DNA from: Triticum aestivum
Lineage: Eukaryota > Streptophyta > Magnoliopsida > Poales > Poaceae
NCBI RefSeq assembly: GCF_018294505.1
Contig: NC_057795.1
Span: 525,331,184-525,395,183 of the forward strand
Reading direction: 5' to 3'
Length of the DNA: 64,000 bases
Below are positions 47,203 through 58,947 of this stretch, in pieces. Numbering within the stretch: the first letter of the stretch is position 1; every line of letters begins with the position of its first letter. A model generated the notes under the pieces. It did not search any database, had not been told where the DNA came from, and was given only the letters and a program-made list of their open reading frames with translations. Both the position numbers and the translations under genes were made by a program.

Positions 47203-47565
47203 GGAGGCATGCCGCGAGGTCGGGGCGGCTAGATCTGCGACGGGGGCAATGGCGGGCGGGATGTGTGGAGTCGTCGTGGTTGCGCGAGCGTGGGAGCGTC
47301 AGAGGAGTTCAAATCTAATGCCTCCCGCATTATGTGCTCCTTCTCTTGGCATTATTTTTTTCGCGGTGCCTTCTCTTGGCATTATGTTTACATATTCAAC
47401 GGAAAAACAAATTTGAGGACCCGTGTCAATCGCATGTGCATTCAACTAGTAGCTGAATACAATTTCATAAAAATAGGGTCTGTGTACGGATGAGTGTGTG
47501 CTATATGAGCGTTCGCATCTGTATCGTATTCTAAAAAAAGTAGTATATAACACAATAAAATTTCA
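47203..47565. other. Spacer without a recognised gene
   Basis: Upstream flank of H. It turns from GC-rich to AT-rich at about 47330. A short direct repeat of CTTCTCTTGGCATTATtt occurs near 47340 and 47370. Nothing else is supported. Confidence 0.5.
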
Positions 47566-47590
47566 CTAGCACATATACCCGTGCGTTGCA
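47566..47590 (-). mobile_element. Helitron 3' terminus, first (decayed)
   Basis: On the minus strand a GCAACGCACGGG block is followed after a few bases by CTAG and a T (plus strand A|CTAG at 47566-47569). This is the hairpin plus CTRR-T arrangement of Helitron 3' ends. One arm of the hairpin has mutated. Confidence 0.5.
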
Positions 47591-47635
47591 ACGAAAGATA
47601 TTTTTTTAGCATGCACTCAATTTTTCTAAGAATTA

Positions 47636-47665
47636 CTAGTAGAATGCCCGTGCGTTGCTACGGGC
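47636..47665 (-). mobile_element. Helitron 3' terminus, second
   Basis: The plus strand has CTAG at 47636-47639 preceded by A. A hairpin GCCCGT-8 nt-ACGGGC lies at 47646-47665, six nucleotides away. On the minus strand this is a canonical Helitron 3' end inserted between A and T. The matching 5' end is not clear. It lies 70 bp from the first terminus, so one Helitron may have inserted in the tail of another. Confidence 0.6.
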
Positions 47666-48365
47666 TACAATGCATATAAATGAATCAGGTAAATAATTAA
47701 GGTCATCCGAAACTCATTTCTCCCTCATACGTCCGGACGTATTCTGACTCCAAACGGACGCTTGTGGGCTCTCTAAAATTCAACCTCTTGATAGTCCGAG
47801 CTCTCCCACATCCAACCCATATGCTGGAGAGAAATGTGGTTGTCCGGACTATACTTATGTAACACATGGTCCTAATGCAAAAACCCCACCTCAGAACACA
47901 CCCTTCTGTTTTCCTGTCGGAACCTCCCCTTTCCACTTACATTTCTTGCTAGAACCCTCTCCTTTAAAATAGGATGATGCCCACCTTACCTTCTCCATGA
48001 CGCCCTCTCTCCTTCACACTATACTTCGCCATGGACCGCCAAGGAGGAGTCCACCGCCAACCGCCCCGCCCTCTGCCCTGATCCCCTGTGTTCGTGTTGA
48101 TTCACCACCAACATCAAGTGGGAGGAGGCGTTAGCCACCCATGACACCCCCGAGCCAAGAAGGCATATCCGATGTCTCATGAGTCATTGTCACCTTTTGA
48201 GAAATAATTTATTATTCTATTAGTAATCTTCCTTCACCAGACCCTGCGCTAGCATTATCATTATAAAATAGTTCATATAAAATATGTCGCTACAGAACAA
48301 CGGGCCAATATAATCATCGATCACAATATGTTTCATTTAACTATCTTTATGCATGTCACATGTTA
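47666..48365. other. Spacer, probably Helitron body
   Basis: AT-rich stretch with no recognised coding region. A palindrome ACGTCCGGACGT lies near 47731. Confidence 0.4.
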
Positions 48366-48548
48366 TACCAAAAAAGGCTTTCGCCTCGCTTTATAAATAA
48401 AGCAAACCGCCACAAGACATACAACCACAGCAGGTCTACAAACACACACCACCCGAGTTCCACAACAAAGTACAAAGGTTCTGCTGAGGGCACAGCTCAA
48501 CAAGCCCAGAAGAAAGAGAAAAAACAAAGCCTGTCCAGCGCAGGTAAT
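48366..48548 (-). other. LINE-like 3' tail of element I
   Basis: On the minus strand the end reads GCTTTATTTATAAAGCG then GAGGCGAAAGCCTTTTTTGG. This resembles the 3' untranslated ends of grass LINE-type retroposons as I remember them. It follows the stop of the I frame directly. Confidence 0.5.
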
Positions 48549-50827
48549 CTAGTCAGGCTCCGGCGGAGGCGGCGGGGGCGGCGGCGACAGGCGGACGGCC
48601 ATCGAGCGGAGATCGGCGATGAAGGCTGAGATGGCGTCCCGGTTCGGGGGGCGGCTAAGCGGCCGCCAAAGCTGGCTCCAAGTTACGGGCAGCAGCGCGG
48701 AGCTCCGCCCGCTCGGGGATGGGCAACGCCGGGCTGCCCTCAGGGTGGGCAGCGTCCAGCCGAGCACTCCGGCGGGAGGCCACCACCGGGGAGGAGGCCG
48801 ACCGACCGCGACGGGAGTAGGCGGCGGACCGGGGAGGGGGGGCTGGGCCGCCAGAGGCGTGATGATCCGGGCCGCCCCCACCCCAGGAGACGACGGAGGG
48901 GAGGGCAGCTGACCCGGCCCAGCACAACCGAGGAAGAGCTGGGCTGGGGTGATGGTGCGGCCGGAGGGGGAGGTGGCGCACTGGGGGCCGGAGAGACGGC
49001 ATCTGTGGCAGCCCGTGGAGACGACGGGACCGGAGGAGCGTCAGGCTGCGGGGAGGAGATGGCGACGAGGGGAGGCGAAGCCGGAGTGGAGGGATAACCA
49101 CAGGAGGCGTCCCCCCAACCGCGGGCGCCGCCGGAGAGTCAGAGAGCAGGTCGCTGCGCAGGCTCACCGGGTCCAGCATAGGAGGCGGAGACGAGGCGGG
49201 GGAGCGCGGGGAGGAGGCCGGGCAGACCACCAGGCCCACACTGGAGATGTCGCTCCCCTCGGATGGCGACGCCTCAGAGATCGGCGGGCCATCCACCGGG
49301 GGGCGAGAGGCGGCCTGGCGGCCCTTGCCCCCCACGGTAGGAGAGGGGCGAGGGGGAGGGGGAGCGGGAGTCCTCGGACGCCCCCTCCTCATCCGAGCGG
49401 TGAGACCGAGAACGGTGGCGGCCGCGGTAGTCTCCGCCGGCCCCCGGGTTGTCACCAGGGGGGCCAACATCGAGGGAGCGGGGACGCCCAACGTGGTTGG
49501 GAGGCTCGGGGGCGATCATGAGGTCGAAGCCCTGGTCGTTGAAGAAGACCCGGACCGAAGTGCGCAGCTTGGAGGAGTCAAGGCACTTGACCTTGACCCG
49601 CACCTCCTCCTCCTTGCGCAATGAGAGCTCGTCGACCACCACCACCTTGCCCAAGAGGCGAGACATCTGGCGGATGACAAGCTAGGATCGCGCAATATCG
49701 GGGAGACCGGAGATGAGGATCCAGGCGGTGTCGAGGACAGCTACGGCCTGGGCGTCGAGCACCGGCTCGGATATCTCGACAACCAGCTGGTTGAGAGCGA
49801 GAGTGATCCGGCCACTATGCGTCGCGTAGCCGAAGATGACGGAGTCGGGGAAGACGACGGAGAAGACGTGACCGGCGGTGGGGGTGACCACCCAGTCCCA
49901 CTGGTGCCGGTAGAGGTGGTTGAGCTCAGCCTCGATCATTTCTGGGGACGCCACCCCATCAACGACCGTGACAATCGCCTGAAGGGAAGGCGACGGCGGA
50001 GGGGCGTCCGGGACCTCGAGGTGGAAGAAACCCAATCCCTCGATCCCATGCCCATACATCATAAGCTCCGAAATCACCGGTCTATCCGGGCACAGAATGG
50101 CGGGGTGGCCGGGATCCTTGCAGAGGTAGCAGCACTGGGGGTTGACGCAAACAATCTGTGAATGCCCCCTCACCCCACAGTTGAAGCACGGGGGGTGAGG
50201 GAGACCGGAGACGGGGCCCGGAACGGAGGAGGATCCCGGACCCGCGGGAGGGGGCACGGCCGGAGTGCCGCGGACACCACGGCGCTTCTTCTTCTTGGCA
50301 GGCCCAGGTCGGCCGCGGGTGGTGCCACCACCATGAGCAGGGGCCAGGGCCGCAAACCCAGTGGAGACCGCGTGCAGAGGGACATAGCGGCGAGAATCCG
50401 GGGTAGGGAGGATTCCGTCCCGCGGGCGAGGGGAGTCGGCCCGAGCCGGACGGGAGGGGGACGGGGAGCGTCCCCGATGATGGGACGGCGACGGGGAGCG
50501 CCGACGGGCGCGCCAGTCCCCCGACGATGCACGCGGCGACCGGGACCGAGCCCGGTCATCCCGGCGGGAGGGGGAGCGGCGGCTGTCACGAAGCTCCCGG
50601 AGCTCGCGCCGGAGCTCCTCCTCACGCCGAAGGGAGTCAGGGGAGGGGCGGGACAAGTCACGCATGGGCTCCCCCGCCTTCCGCTTCGTCCGGGGAGCCG
50701 CGTCGTTCCACTCCCGCGGCATGGCCAGCCGCGGCGCGGAGGGAGCCCGGAGGGACGGGGCGAGGGGAGCGGGCGGGGGGAGGGGAGCCGACCGGCCGGC
50801 CGGGGGAGGGGGGACGGCCTGTCGCAT
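48549..50827 (-). pseudogene. Gene I: two-zinc-knuckle ORF1/gag-like protein, relative of H
   Basis: The frame 50827-49682 codes a proline-rich start, an arginine-serine rich block (RRSPSRRDD, RSPSPSHHRGRSPSPS) and two zinc knuckles CFNCGVRGHSQIVC and CYLCKDPGHPAILC. GLGFFHLEVPD and a DUF4283-like region with VWIxxSGLP-type wording (ILISGLPDIARS) follow. A single TAG near 49682 then interrupts it, and the frame goes on (IRQMSRLLGKVVVVDE) to about 49274. Frameshifts follow into a serine-proline rich tail ending near 48549. No endonuclease or reverse transcriptase follows, so as a LINE it would lack ORF2. A MITE sits seven bases upstream of the first ATG. Confidence 0.65.
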
Positions 50828-50834
50828 GTTATTA

Positions 50835-51975
50835 CTCCCTCAGTTCTTAAATGTATAAGTCTTTCTAGAGTTTCAGTATGGACTACATAAGGATGTATAT
50901 AGATGTAGTATAGAGTGTAGATTCATTCATTTTGCTTCATATGTAGGCCATATTGGAAGAGTGTGGTTTTTCATAGATCGAGCTACATGGCACCCTATAT
51001 CAGGACCGTTCACACTGTGCTTGTTCTGCATCGAGATCCAAACCATGCCTGCTAACCACATTATGATTTGCAGGGCTACATCTATCCGCACCGGAGTATT
51101 GTGTAGACCCATCACATGTGAACAGTGTATCAACCTGAGTCAGGTTCTTCGCCTTTGCATGCCACATATAAAAATAATCTGCATGCAGCGCACATCTCTG
51201 TCCCACCTGAGCTTTACATGCAACTCTCTCTCTGTCTTTCTTCTCTCTTTCGATCTAGTAAGCTCTCGATGCAACAAAGCTCTCGATGCAACATATACAC
51301 TGTCGCTCCTAATTTTCGCATGCATGCAACACACACTCTCGTTTTCTTTATTTCAATTCCTGGCACCTTCACAACCCAACGAACACTCGTGGTAGTATTG
51401 TCATAGTAACATAGTAGAAAAAGGTCTCTTCCTTGAATCCCAAAAATCTCAACAAAAATAATAATCCGAAAAGTCTCTCACCTGAATCTGGCATTAGTAC
51501 TAGTATTATTTTATAGCATGGGATGGCCTTTGATTCTTCAATGCACATGGGACAAAGATATAAAAAAATGTTCATGCAAACCACTCTCTCACGCAAAGAT
51601 TCCTGCATGGAGGGACCAACTGGACAAGGAACAACGCAAATAAACAAAACCACTGTACACGCCTGCAAGCCACTACACAACCTGAAAAGACAGTACAAAA
51701 GTAAATGTGAGGGGCGACCGAGTACTCCAGAAACCGGAGGACCCACATGGACTGGCTTGCAGGGCTATGTCTACTTGAGATTACTGTTTAGCTTGACAGG
51801 ACAAAACATGCTAATGACACTGCTGCCAAAAGCTGCAGGGCTCGTGAAGCGTCTTCACCGCACAAATCCTGAAGCAAACCAACGGTACAGATAGTAGGTA
51901 CCGGGTAGCTCGAGCTAGGAGGAACTTTGCCATATTGGAATCTCTAGAAAGTCTTATATTTAGGAACAAAGGGAG
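50835..51975. mobile_element. Stowaway-type MITE split by a later insertion
   Basis: The left part 50835-50958 begins CTCCCTCAGTTCTTAAATG. The right part 51929-51975 ends CTTATATTTAGGAACAAAGGGAG. The ends are imperfect inverted repeats, and TA dinucleotides flank both sides (50833-50834, 51976-51977). Without the insertion the MITE is about 160 bp, usual for Stowaway. It lies just upstream of gene I. Confidence 0.75.
50959..51928. mobile_element. 970-bp insertion in the MITE, class unknown
   Basis: Flanked by a 12-bp direct repeat GCCATATTGGAA (50947-50958 and 51929-51940). A subterminal inverted repeat of 16 bp with three mismatches (CGAGCTACATGGCACC at 50979-50994, its partner at 51897-51912) lies about 20 bp in from each end. 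The interior has no coding domain that I recognise. A long target duplication and inverted repeats would suit a Mutator-like element, but the true termini are not resolved. Confidence 0.5.
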
Positions 51976-51977
51976 TA

Positions 51978-53313
51978 CAATATTAAGAATACAAGCTACA
52001 ATCTTTCTCCATGTTTGTCCGCTCATTAGATTCTCTAAAGCCACCATATCATCACATTGTCATGTGAATAACTTTTACTATCCGATAAAATCCGCCATGG
52101 TTTCATGGTTCCTAGCGCCTTGGACGCCATCTTAACTGGTTTCCCCCGCCTCTCGTCACATTCGGCTACACCATTGTTCTATCATTTGCTTACTCTACAT
52201 CATATTGCCATCATGTGCACACCATTTTCCTAATCCGCTAAATTTCTACCTTGGCTTCCATCTTCTCCAAATCCTCTTCCATTCCTGCTCCTTGTCTCTT
52301 CTCGCTCCAAGGTTGCTGTTTCTTCGCTAGCTTCCACCATTGATGTGTCCTCTACCGAGCATCATCCCAAGTAGCATCACTCATCATTACATTATAATCC
52401 AGCTTGATTTTTTGTAAGCATGATGTTCTCTTACGCAGAACAATCTATTATCCGTTAAACAATTTAAAATGAATGTACACATTCGGCTTCAACAAAACTT
52501 AAAACTATCAATGGTGAATATTTTTCCAGCTATTTCTTATAATAATACACTTACAATGGTGTGCAACAGATAAATATGATTAAAAGGAAGCATTTCCCAG
52601 TGGTAAGCATAACATAAACACTGCAAATTGAACGACAGAATTTTCAGATTTATTGAAGCCTAGCACTTGAAATCTGGCATAAAATAATATTCTAAAATTT
52701 AAGATCAGATGCAAAACTATGCACAGAAAGAATAATTGTTTTAATGTTTTCATAAAATAGGTCTCCCATGAACACATTACACGAATGAGCAGGAAGACAG
52801 GGCAAACTTATATGTACAGTAACTGACTCCTTCCATCCATTTTGAATAGACCACCTACAAAAGCTCATTTGGTTCATTCTCCGCCAGAGTTCACTGACAT
52901 GATAATCAACCATGTCCTGCAGTGTCCCAAAAAAGGTAGATGGTCTAGAAGTTCAAAGAATCAATTTTTCAGAGAAAATCATATATTTTACATAAAAGAA
53001 AAGGGTATGAAATCACAAACAAGTTATTCATACAAATCACTGTATGAAATCACATACAAATTATTCATACAGACCTAAAATATTTCGTCTACATACAGGT
53101 CACAACACCAACAAATGGTGTATATAACTTAGTAGAAAAGGATGGTGCGGCCTACTTTCTGGAAACAGACATGCAATAAAGACATATTGAAGCAATAATA
53201 GTAGAGGTGGATACAGAAGCAGTATTCTGGTTAATCAGGTCAAAACTCCCAACACCCGGCACGTCCAACCTGACAATTAAGTGCACACAAAAATGGCTTC
53301 GCTATCCCATAAA
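51978..53313. other. AT-rich spacer without a recognised gene
   Basis: No protein domain, LTR or clear repeat was recognised on either strand. Probably old transposon or Helitron body. Confidence 0.4.
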
Positions 53314-55950
53314 CTAGATGATTCCCCGCGCGTTGCTGCGGGAATGTATGGATAAACTTTGATGATCATGTAAAATGATAATTTTGATGATCAGATCACT
53401 CTTTCAGTCACATGGAATAATGTTATGAGTTAATGGGGAAAGAGCAAATTACTTTTCACTCTCCAGTACAGTTCTATGTGTAGGTGCTACTGCTAACAAC
53501 GGGAATCCTGCACCAACCAAAGTTTGGAAGTACACAATCAAAGACTTGGTCGTTACATACTTTCAAAATGCACCAGGTCTCCAAATAGCAATTTCCATGA
53601 CAAATAGTTTGTTGATCTATTCGTTAACAATCTCTCCCTCGAATAGTTTTTGTTGCCTTTTCTCCATTAGCATTGCAAGGCAAATGAAAAATCCAAGAAA
53701 AATACAGCTATATTCCTTGACATGAGCACTTGAGCCGGCAGAAGATTTCCAAAGAAAATTGAAATGGAATAAAAGATCCCTCAACTTTAAATATGCCCGC
53801 CAAAAGACTAAGGCACGCCATGGAATCAGGAGCCCTGCGGGATTAGTAACAATATATATCAATAAGGAAGCTCATGGTTATACAAAATAGCAATAGATAT
53901 ATTTTTGGATGAATAGATCAACAAAAAGATAAAAAAAGCAATAGATATATTAGTATTCCAAACAAAAAGATTGATCGCACGACAATTATGACATGGGAGG
54001 AAAATAGACAGATGCATCAAGTAGCAGAACGGGGCAAGAACACAACCCACTTTATTTGTGCATGTATTCTCAGCATAGATGAATTATACAGTTAGAAGAA
54101 AAAAAATACCACCATGAGATGGTACATAAAAAATCCCTTGCCAGACCACAAGTAAAAGGCAACAAAATTTTAAGTCAGAGAAATAAACATGGTCACAAAG
54201 CTGATGGCACCTAGATTGGTAATGTCCTAGTTCTCTACAGTATTTCATGAAGATTTTGCCCCACCTTACTCACATAAGAAGGGAACATTACTTGCAGATG
54301 CCGAATCATTTTAAAGCAGCCGAAAGATGAAGATTTGAGCACCCACTCCATTGCTCCTTTGACAAATTTTGGGTCATTCCCACAATCAAATTGACCAAAA
54401 AATAGAATAATCCAATGAATCTAGACCACCAACAAAAATGAAATCATGTACATTTGATAGAAATGTACATATGAATATAGCAACAAACTTCAACGAATTG
54501 ATATACTGAACCCTTTACAACTGGTGATGCACAAATATTGAACTATACATAACCGGTGATTATTTGCTAGATTTAGGTGGAAATTATTACCATGAAGGTC
54601 AAGATAATGGGAATGAAGAAAGCATTGTGAATGAAAAATCAGAATATGATTTGGAATCGCATACGCTCAAAAGAACTCTACAATGCTGCAAAAATAAAAC
54701 CGTTTTTGAGTTATGAAGTTTCTCTAGAGAAAAACAAAACATATCTTACCATCATATTGCAGCGATGAAGTATTTTTCAAGCATAAAAAACCATTGGTTG
54801 TCAATGATATATCCACACATGGTGTTAAACGACAAAACATTGATGCACTTTTAATATGTAATCCATGTCTTGATCTGTTGGGATGGCAATATAGATCTCA
54901 AAGTTTGTTCGTACAGTGACGAAACATGAGTTGTATGACATCAACTTCACTGATTTATATATTTTATATTTCAAATGGAAGTTGTCATGTGGCCAAAGCA
55001 CCCAGCCAACTTCATGAAAAAGAGAACGGATCTGTGATGACACTGAAATAATCATAATGGTATGGATCAGTAATCCTTTATGATACAACACATGTGCTTT
55101 TGAGACCAATATAATGCAAGAGGGAACGTCAGATTAACTTTGCATGAACTGGCTGGCATGACACAATTTTGAAGCAAAGGTGCAGACACCAACCTGATGC
55201 TGAAGACTATGGGAGCGACGGCGCTCCACTATCTGAAGGGGAATTTCTGCGAGAGCACAGAAAGTTGCCGAGAGGCGGCAACCTCGTCACTTCTGGGCGG
55301 CAGGGAGGGAGGTGGTGGATGTCGTCCTTCAGGAGGCAGAGTCGTCGACGTGGCCGTGGTTGGGTGCCTCAAGTCTGCAGCGTGGGAGTCCTGCACCGGA
55401 TCTTCCTCTCCGGCTCCCCTTACTCCGCCACCCCCACCCCTCACCATCTCTCCCAGATAAGATCGAGCCGCAGGTGAGGCGGCGGCCAGATCGATGACGC
55501 GATGGAGGTGGCTCCGTCGAGGTCTTCGCGCGCCAAGAGAAGGAGAGGAGGAGGCGCCATGGGGTGCCTCTGCTCGCTCGCGTGGAAGAACGCCGAAGCA
55601 GTCGGCTGCAGGGCATCGATGGTGCGTGGGTGGCATCGTCTCTTCTGCTGCCAGGAAGAGGAAGGGATAAGAGAGATCCATCGGTGGGCTTCTCTTGGGC
55701 TTCTCTTTATTGCTTATTACTCTGCCTCATCTGTTACGGAAGCCCAAAGAGGCACGCTTCGGCTACCAGCATGATTTTGTTAACCCTGAAACAAATGACA
55801 ACACGGCTTGTTGAATTTTTTTGCTGATGTGGCAAGCTGGCAAGTGAAGATAAATAAGAGTTATTGCTGATGTGGCAAGGCTGCTGAGTTGGATAGCTTG
55901 CATGTTTAGAGAAATAGGGTAGTGGGGATGAACTATTTAGGTATTATAGA
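53314..55950 (-). mobile_element. Helitron J, non-autonomous, about 2.6 kb
   Basis: The minus-strand 5' end is TCTATAATACCTAAATAG (55950 downward) preceded by A. The 3' end is a hairpin CCCGC-GCGGG (about 53324-53342) followed by CTAG (53314-53317) and T. This fits insertion of a Helitron between A and T. It has no Rep or helicase. It contains a GC-rich, gene-like block at about 55170-55700 and, near the 5' end, two copies of TTGCTGATGTGGCAAG (about 55821 and 55863). Confidence 0.65.
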
Positions 55951-56480
55951 TAAGACAAACAAAATTTAGCATCTTCATGGGAAAATACACCTGTTTATAT
56001 TTTGGGGGTTGCCAACAAAGAAAATCATGGGAAGTATCTAAAAGAAGGTTAACATAGAGCTAACACCGTATTAGTTGGAAAATCACAAATACGTACAAAC
56101 CAGACAATAAATGCATAGCATCTGGGGGACGAAACCACTACCAGATACATGGTATCGCATGACGTACGTACCCTTCCTCTTGCCTGCAACATCTGGGAGC
56201 TGCATAAATGCTTTCAGGTTTGTGCTAACTCTGCAAAATTCAGAATATGCCCAAAGACATTGTAGATAGATTTAGTTCTTTGCGTGCCAATATATTTCAG
56301 GAAAGAACAGATTTAGTTCCATCCAGTAGGAATAAAATTCTTTGAACAAGATACCATCAGCCTGCTTATGCAATCAACATTTAATTACTGGATTTCAACT
56401 TAAAAAGATTTTCTGGAGATGATGTGCTAGCTATAAAGGGAATGTCATTTGAGATGGTAAACTGAGTCAATAAAACAACA

Positions 56481-56542
56481 AAAAAGGAAGAACAAAGTTG
56501 GTGCATTACATAAAAAGGAAGAACAAAGTTGGTGCATTACAT
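56481..56542. repeat. 31-bp tandem duplication
   Basis: AAAAAGGAAGAACAAAGTTG and the following 11 bases occur twice in a row, starting at 56481 and 56512, with no mismatch seen. Confidence 0.8.
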
Positions 56543-58772
56543 ATTTACATGCAGTCACGTTGTGCACAAACGGCAAAAATGACTTCATGATAAGATTACA
56601 TAAGCCTGTTGTAGTTAAACATAACGGAGATGCACATAGAAGCTCTACGCAGTTCACCGGAGGAAATAGTTGGGTGTTCTGGAAAGGTGGATATGTGAGC
56701 AGTCAGACCATGCAAAAAAAGAAGACGAAGCTTAACTAACAGTTGGTATCAAACTCCATGCTCGCGCTAGAGATAAATGTTGTGCTCTAGAATTTGAAAC
56801 AGAAAATAATCAACCGTCAAGGTGTACCTTGTCTTACCAGCAACAGACACTAATATTAATGTGTAAGCACGACAAAATGAATAGATCAAGTCTCTATAGT
56901 GGTGACATTAGATGCACATGCTTTATTAAGGATCGATCTGACTATTCAATGACAGAATGAAAACACATATATTTTACCTTCAAACTGCACTATCATTTGT
57001 GACCAATTCTAGTACGTAGATGGCAAGTTAACATAATACAACAATTTTAAGAAGGGAATCAATGTAGATAATATCACATGTGCATTATTCTCCTTTGCCT
57101 GATGCCAAGCTGAGTTGTTGTCCATCTCACCACGTGTTGCCACTCAACAAACCCTGGTGTTCACATGAAGAAATGCATTTCAAATAAGAAATAAGGAGTA
57201 AAGCAGCGAGATCATTCTCTGATTTTATTTCCACAACTACATATGAAGATGGTAGTAACATGTGAATAGGGGCAGATTCCACAGAAAAATAAACCAGCAG
57301 AAACATTTAACCTACAACCATGTTAGGAACTACAGAAGTACATCTACAAGGCTCCCACGAAAACAGTCATAAAGGGAAATTCATATAGTGCAAAAGCATT
57401 GGTGTGTGATTGTTGATAAACTTTCTTAATACACCGGCCCATGCATAGATGGTTTACGTATTCAGGTCGCCGTCCCCCTATGAGCAGCCATCGACGAAAG
57501 AGAGGAGAAGATGGACAGAACCTTAGGTCACCATTGATCAGAGCGCGATGGGGCCACCAAATGCGCCCCTCGAACCGATGACGTGTGTCACAACCAGCAG
57601 CTGCTGCAGCCCACGATCTGCGCGGCCTCGTCGCTCGGGGTTCGGGCACAGATCTTCCTGCAATGGAAAGGGGAAAAGAGGTGGCCCGGGACACGGCGTC
57701 CCGGTAGGAGGAGAACCTTCGGGAAATTCAGGACGAACGCAATTGTGGCTATCACTTTACATGAGGAGGAGGCTACCGCTTTACAATGGAAAGGGTGAAA
57801 TTGAAAATCATGTGGAAAAGGAAGGAGAGATCTTGTGTATTGATTTCGATTGCCAATTACCAAATCTGGTTAGGATGATTGATCTCGATGATTCGATTGA
57901 ATAAGCACTTACCAGTTCTGGGTGAAATTGCGGTCAATATAAAAGGAAACAAAAGACCATGAAAGGAAGAAGAAATCAGAATCGGGAAGGAGATCTTGAA
58001 TGGAGAGGGAGCGATCGAGGGAAAGAGATGGGACCGATCCAAAATGATTGAAACCAGTGGGAGGTGTGATAAAAAACAGAAAATAAAACTGGACTACCAG
58101 GCTACCAATTGCTCCATTAGGAGTAGAGAAAATAAAACCGGACGAAAATAAAACCGGAGTACCAAGCTACCAACTGCTCCATTAGGAGTAGAGATTATGC
58201 ACCGAAGCCGCATCCTATCAACACAAGTACATATGCACCCATTAGACAATGCAGAAAATTCTGAAGATAAGTACTTAGTATATAATTATGTGTGTTGTAG
58301 CATCAATCATAACATGCCTACCCGTACATACATTTTATAATTTATCTATTGCTGAGAATGACAGGAGAAGAATGAAATACAGCTTACTTGTAAAAAAAAA
58401 ACCTCGATTTCCAGACCTTATCCTTCACCAAATATGCCAATAATTTCTCAGCAGCGGTGTCTCCACAAAAGATGTAATTTCACACCGCCAATACTACTTC
58501 TATAACTAACTAAGATAGTTACCAATTTACACAAAGTCCCCAAGAGAGCGGGCATCCTAAATGGAGAGGTCGAAGACTTCCTTGGGGCTTTCGCAACATG
58601 GGCAGACGCCAGATTTAGAGCTTAGATAATGTGGGCAGTTGGGATTGTATCTCTTTACCCCCATCCTCTCCTTTAATATTGTACGCACACTCGTGTGTAT
58701 TCGAGGGGAAAAAATTACACAACCATGTGTGCATTTGTAGTATCAATCAGAGTTAGTGCATGCCTGAATCAG

Positions 58773-58947
58773 TATGTACATTTGCTAAAGCTCTATAGGT
58801 GCAGAGATAAACAACATAAGGAATAGAGCACCATATGTACATTTGCTAAAGCTCTATAGGTGCAGAGATAAACAACATAAGGAACAGAGCACCATTTGCT
58901 AAAGCTCTATAGATGCAGAGATAAACAACATAAGGAACAGAGCACCA
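58773..58947. repeat. Three-copy tandem repeat, unit about 61 bp
   Basis: Units start at 58773 and 58834. A third, shortened unit (lacking TATGTACA) is at 58895-58947. Each holds TTTGCTAAAGCTCTATAG and AACAACATAAGGAA. Copies differ at only a few bases, so the array is recent. Confidence 0.85.

Noticed and set aside
48619..49624. Long plus-strand frames opposite gene I (also 50162-50890)
   Set aside because: Codon content is arginine/glycine-rich mirror sequence of the minus-strand gene, which has clear zinc knuckles.
55229..55681. A protein-coding gene in the GC-rich block of Helitron J
   Set aside because: Open frames exist on both strands but are low-complexity, and none shows a recognisable domain or splice pattern.
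47636..55950. A single 8.3-kb Helitron from the 47636 terminus to the 55950 terminus
   Set aside because: The 5' end at 55950 pairs more simply with the 3' end at 53314; the interval also holds element I and the MITE. A read-through origin cannot be excluded.
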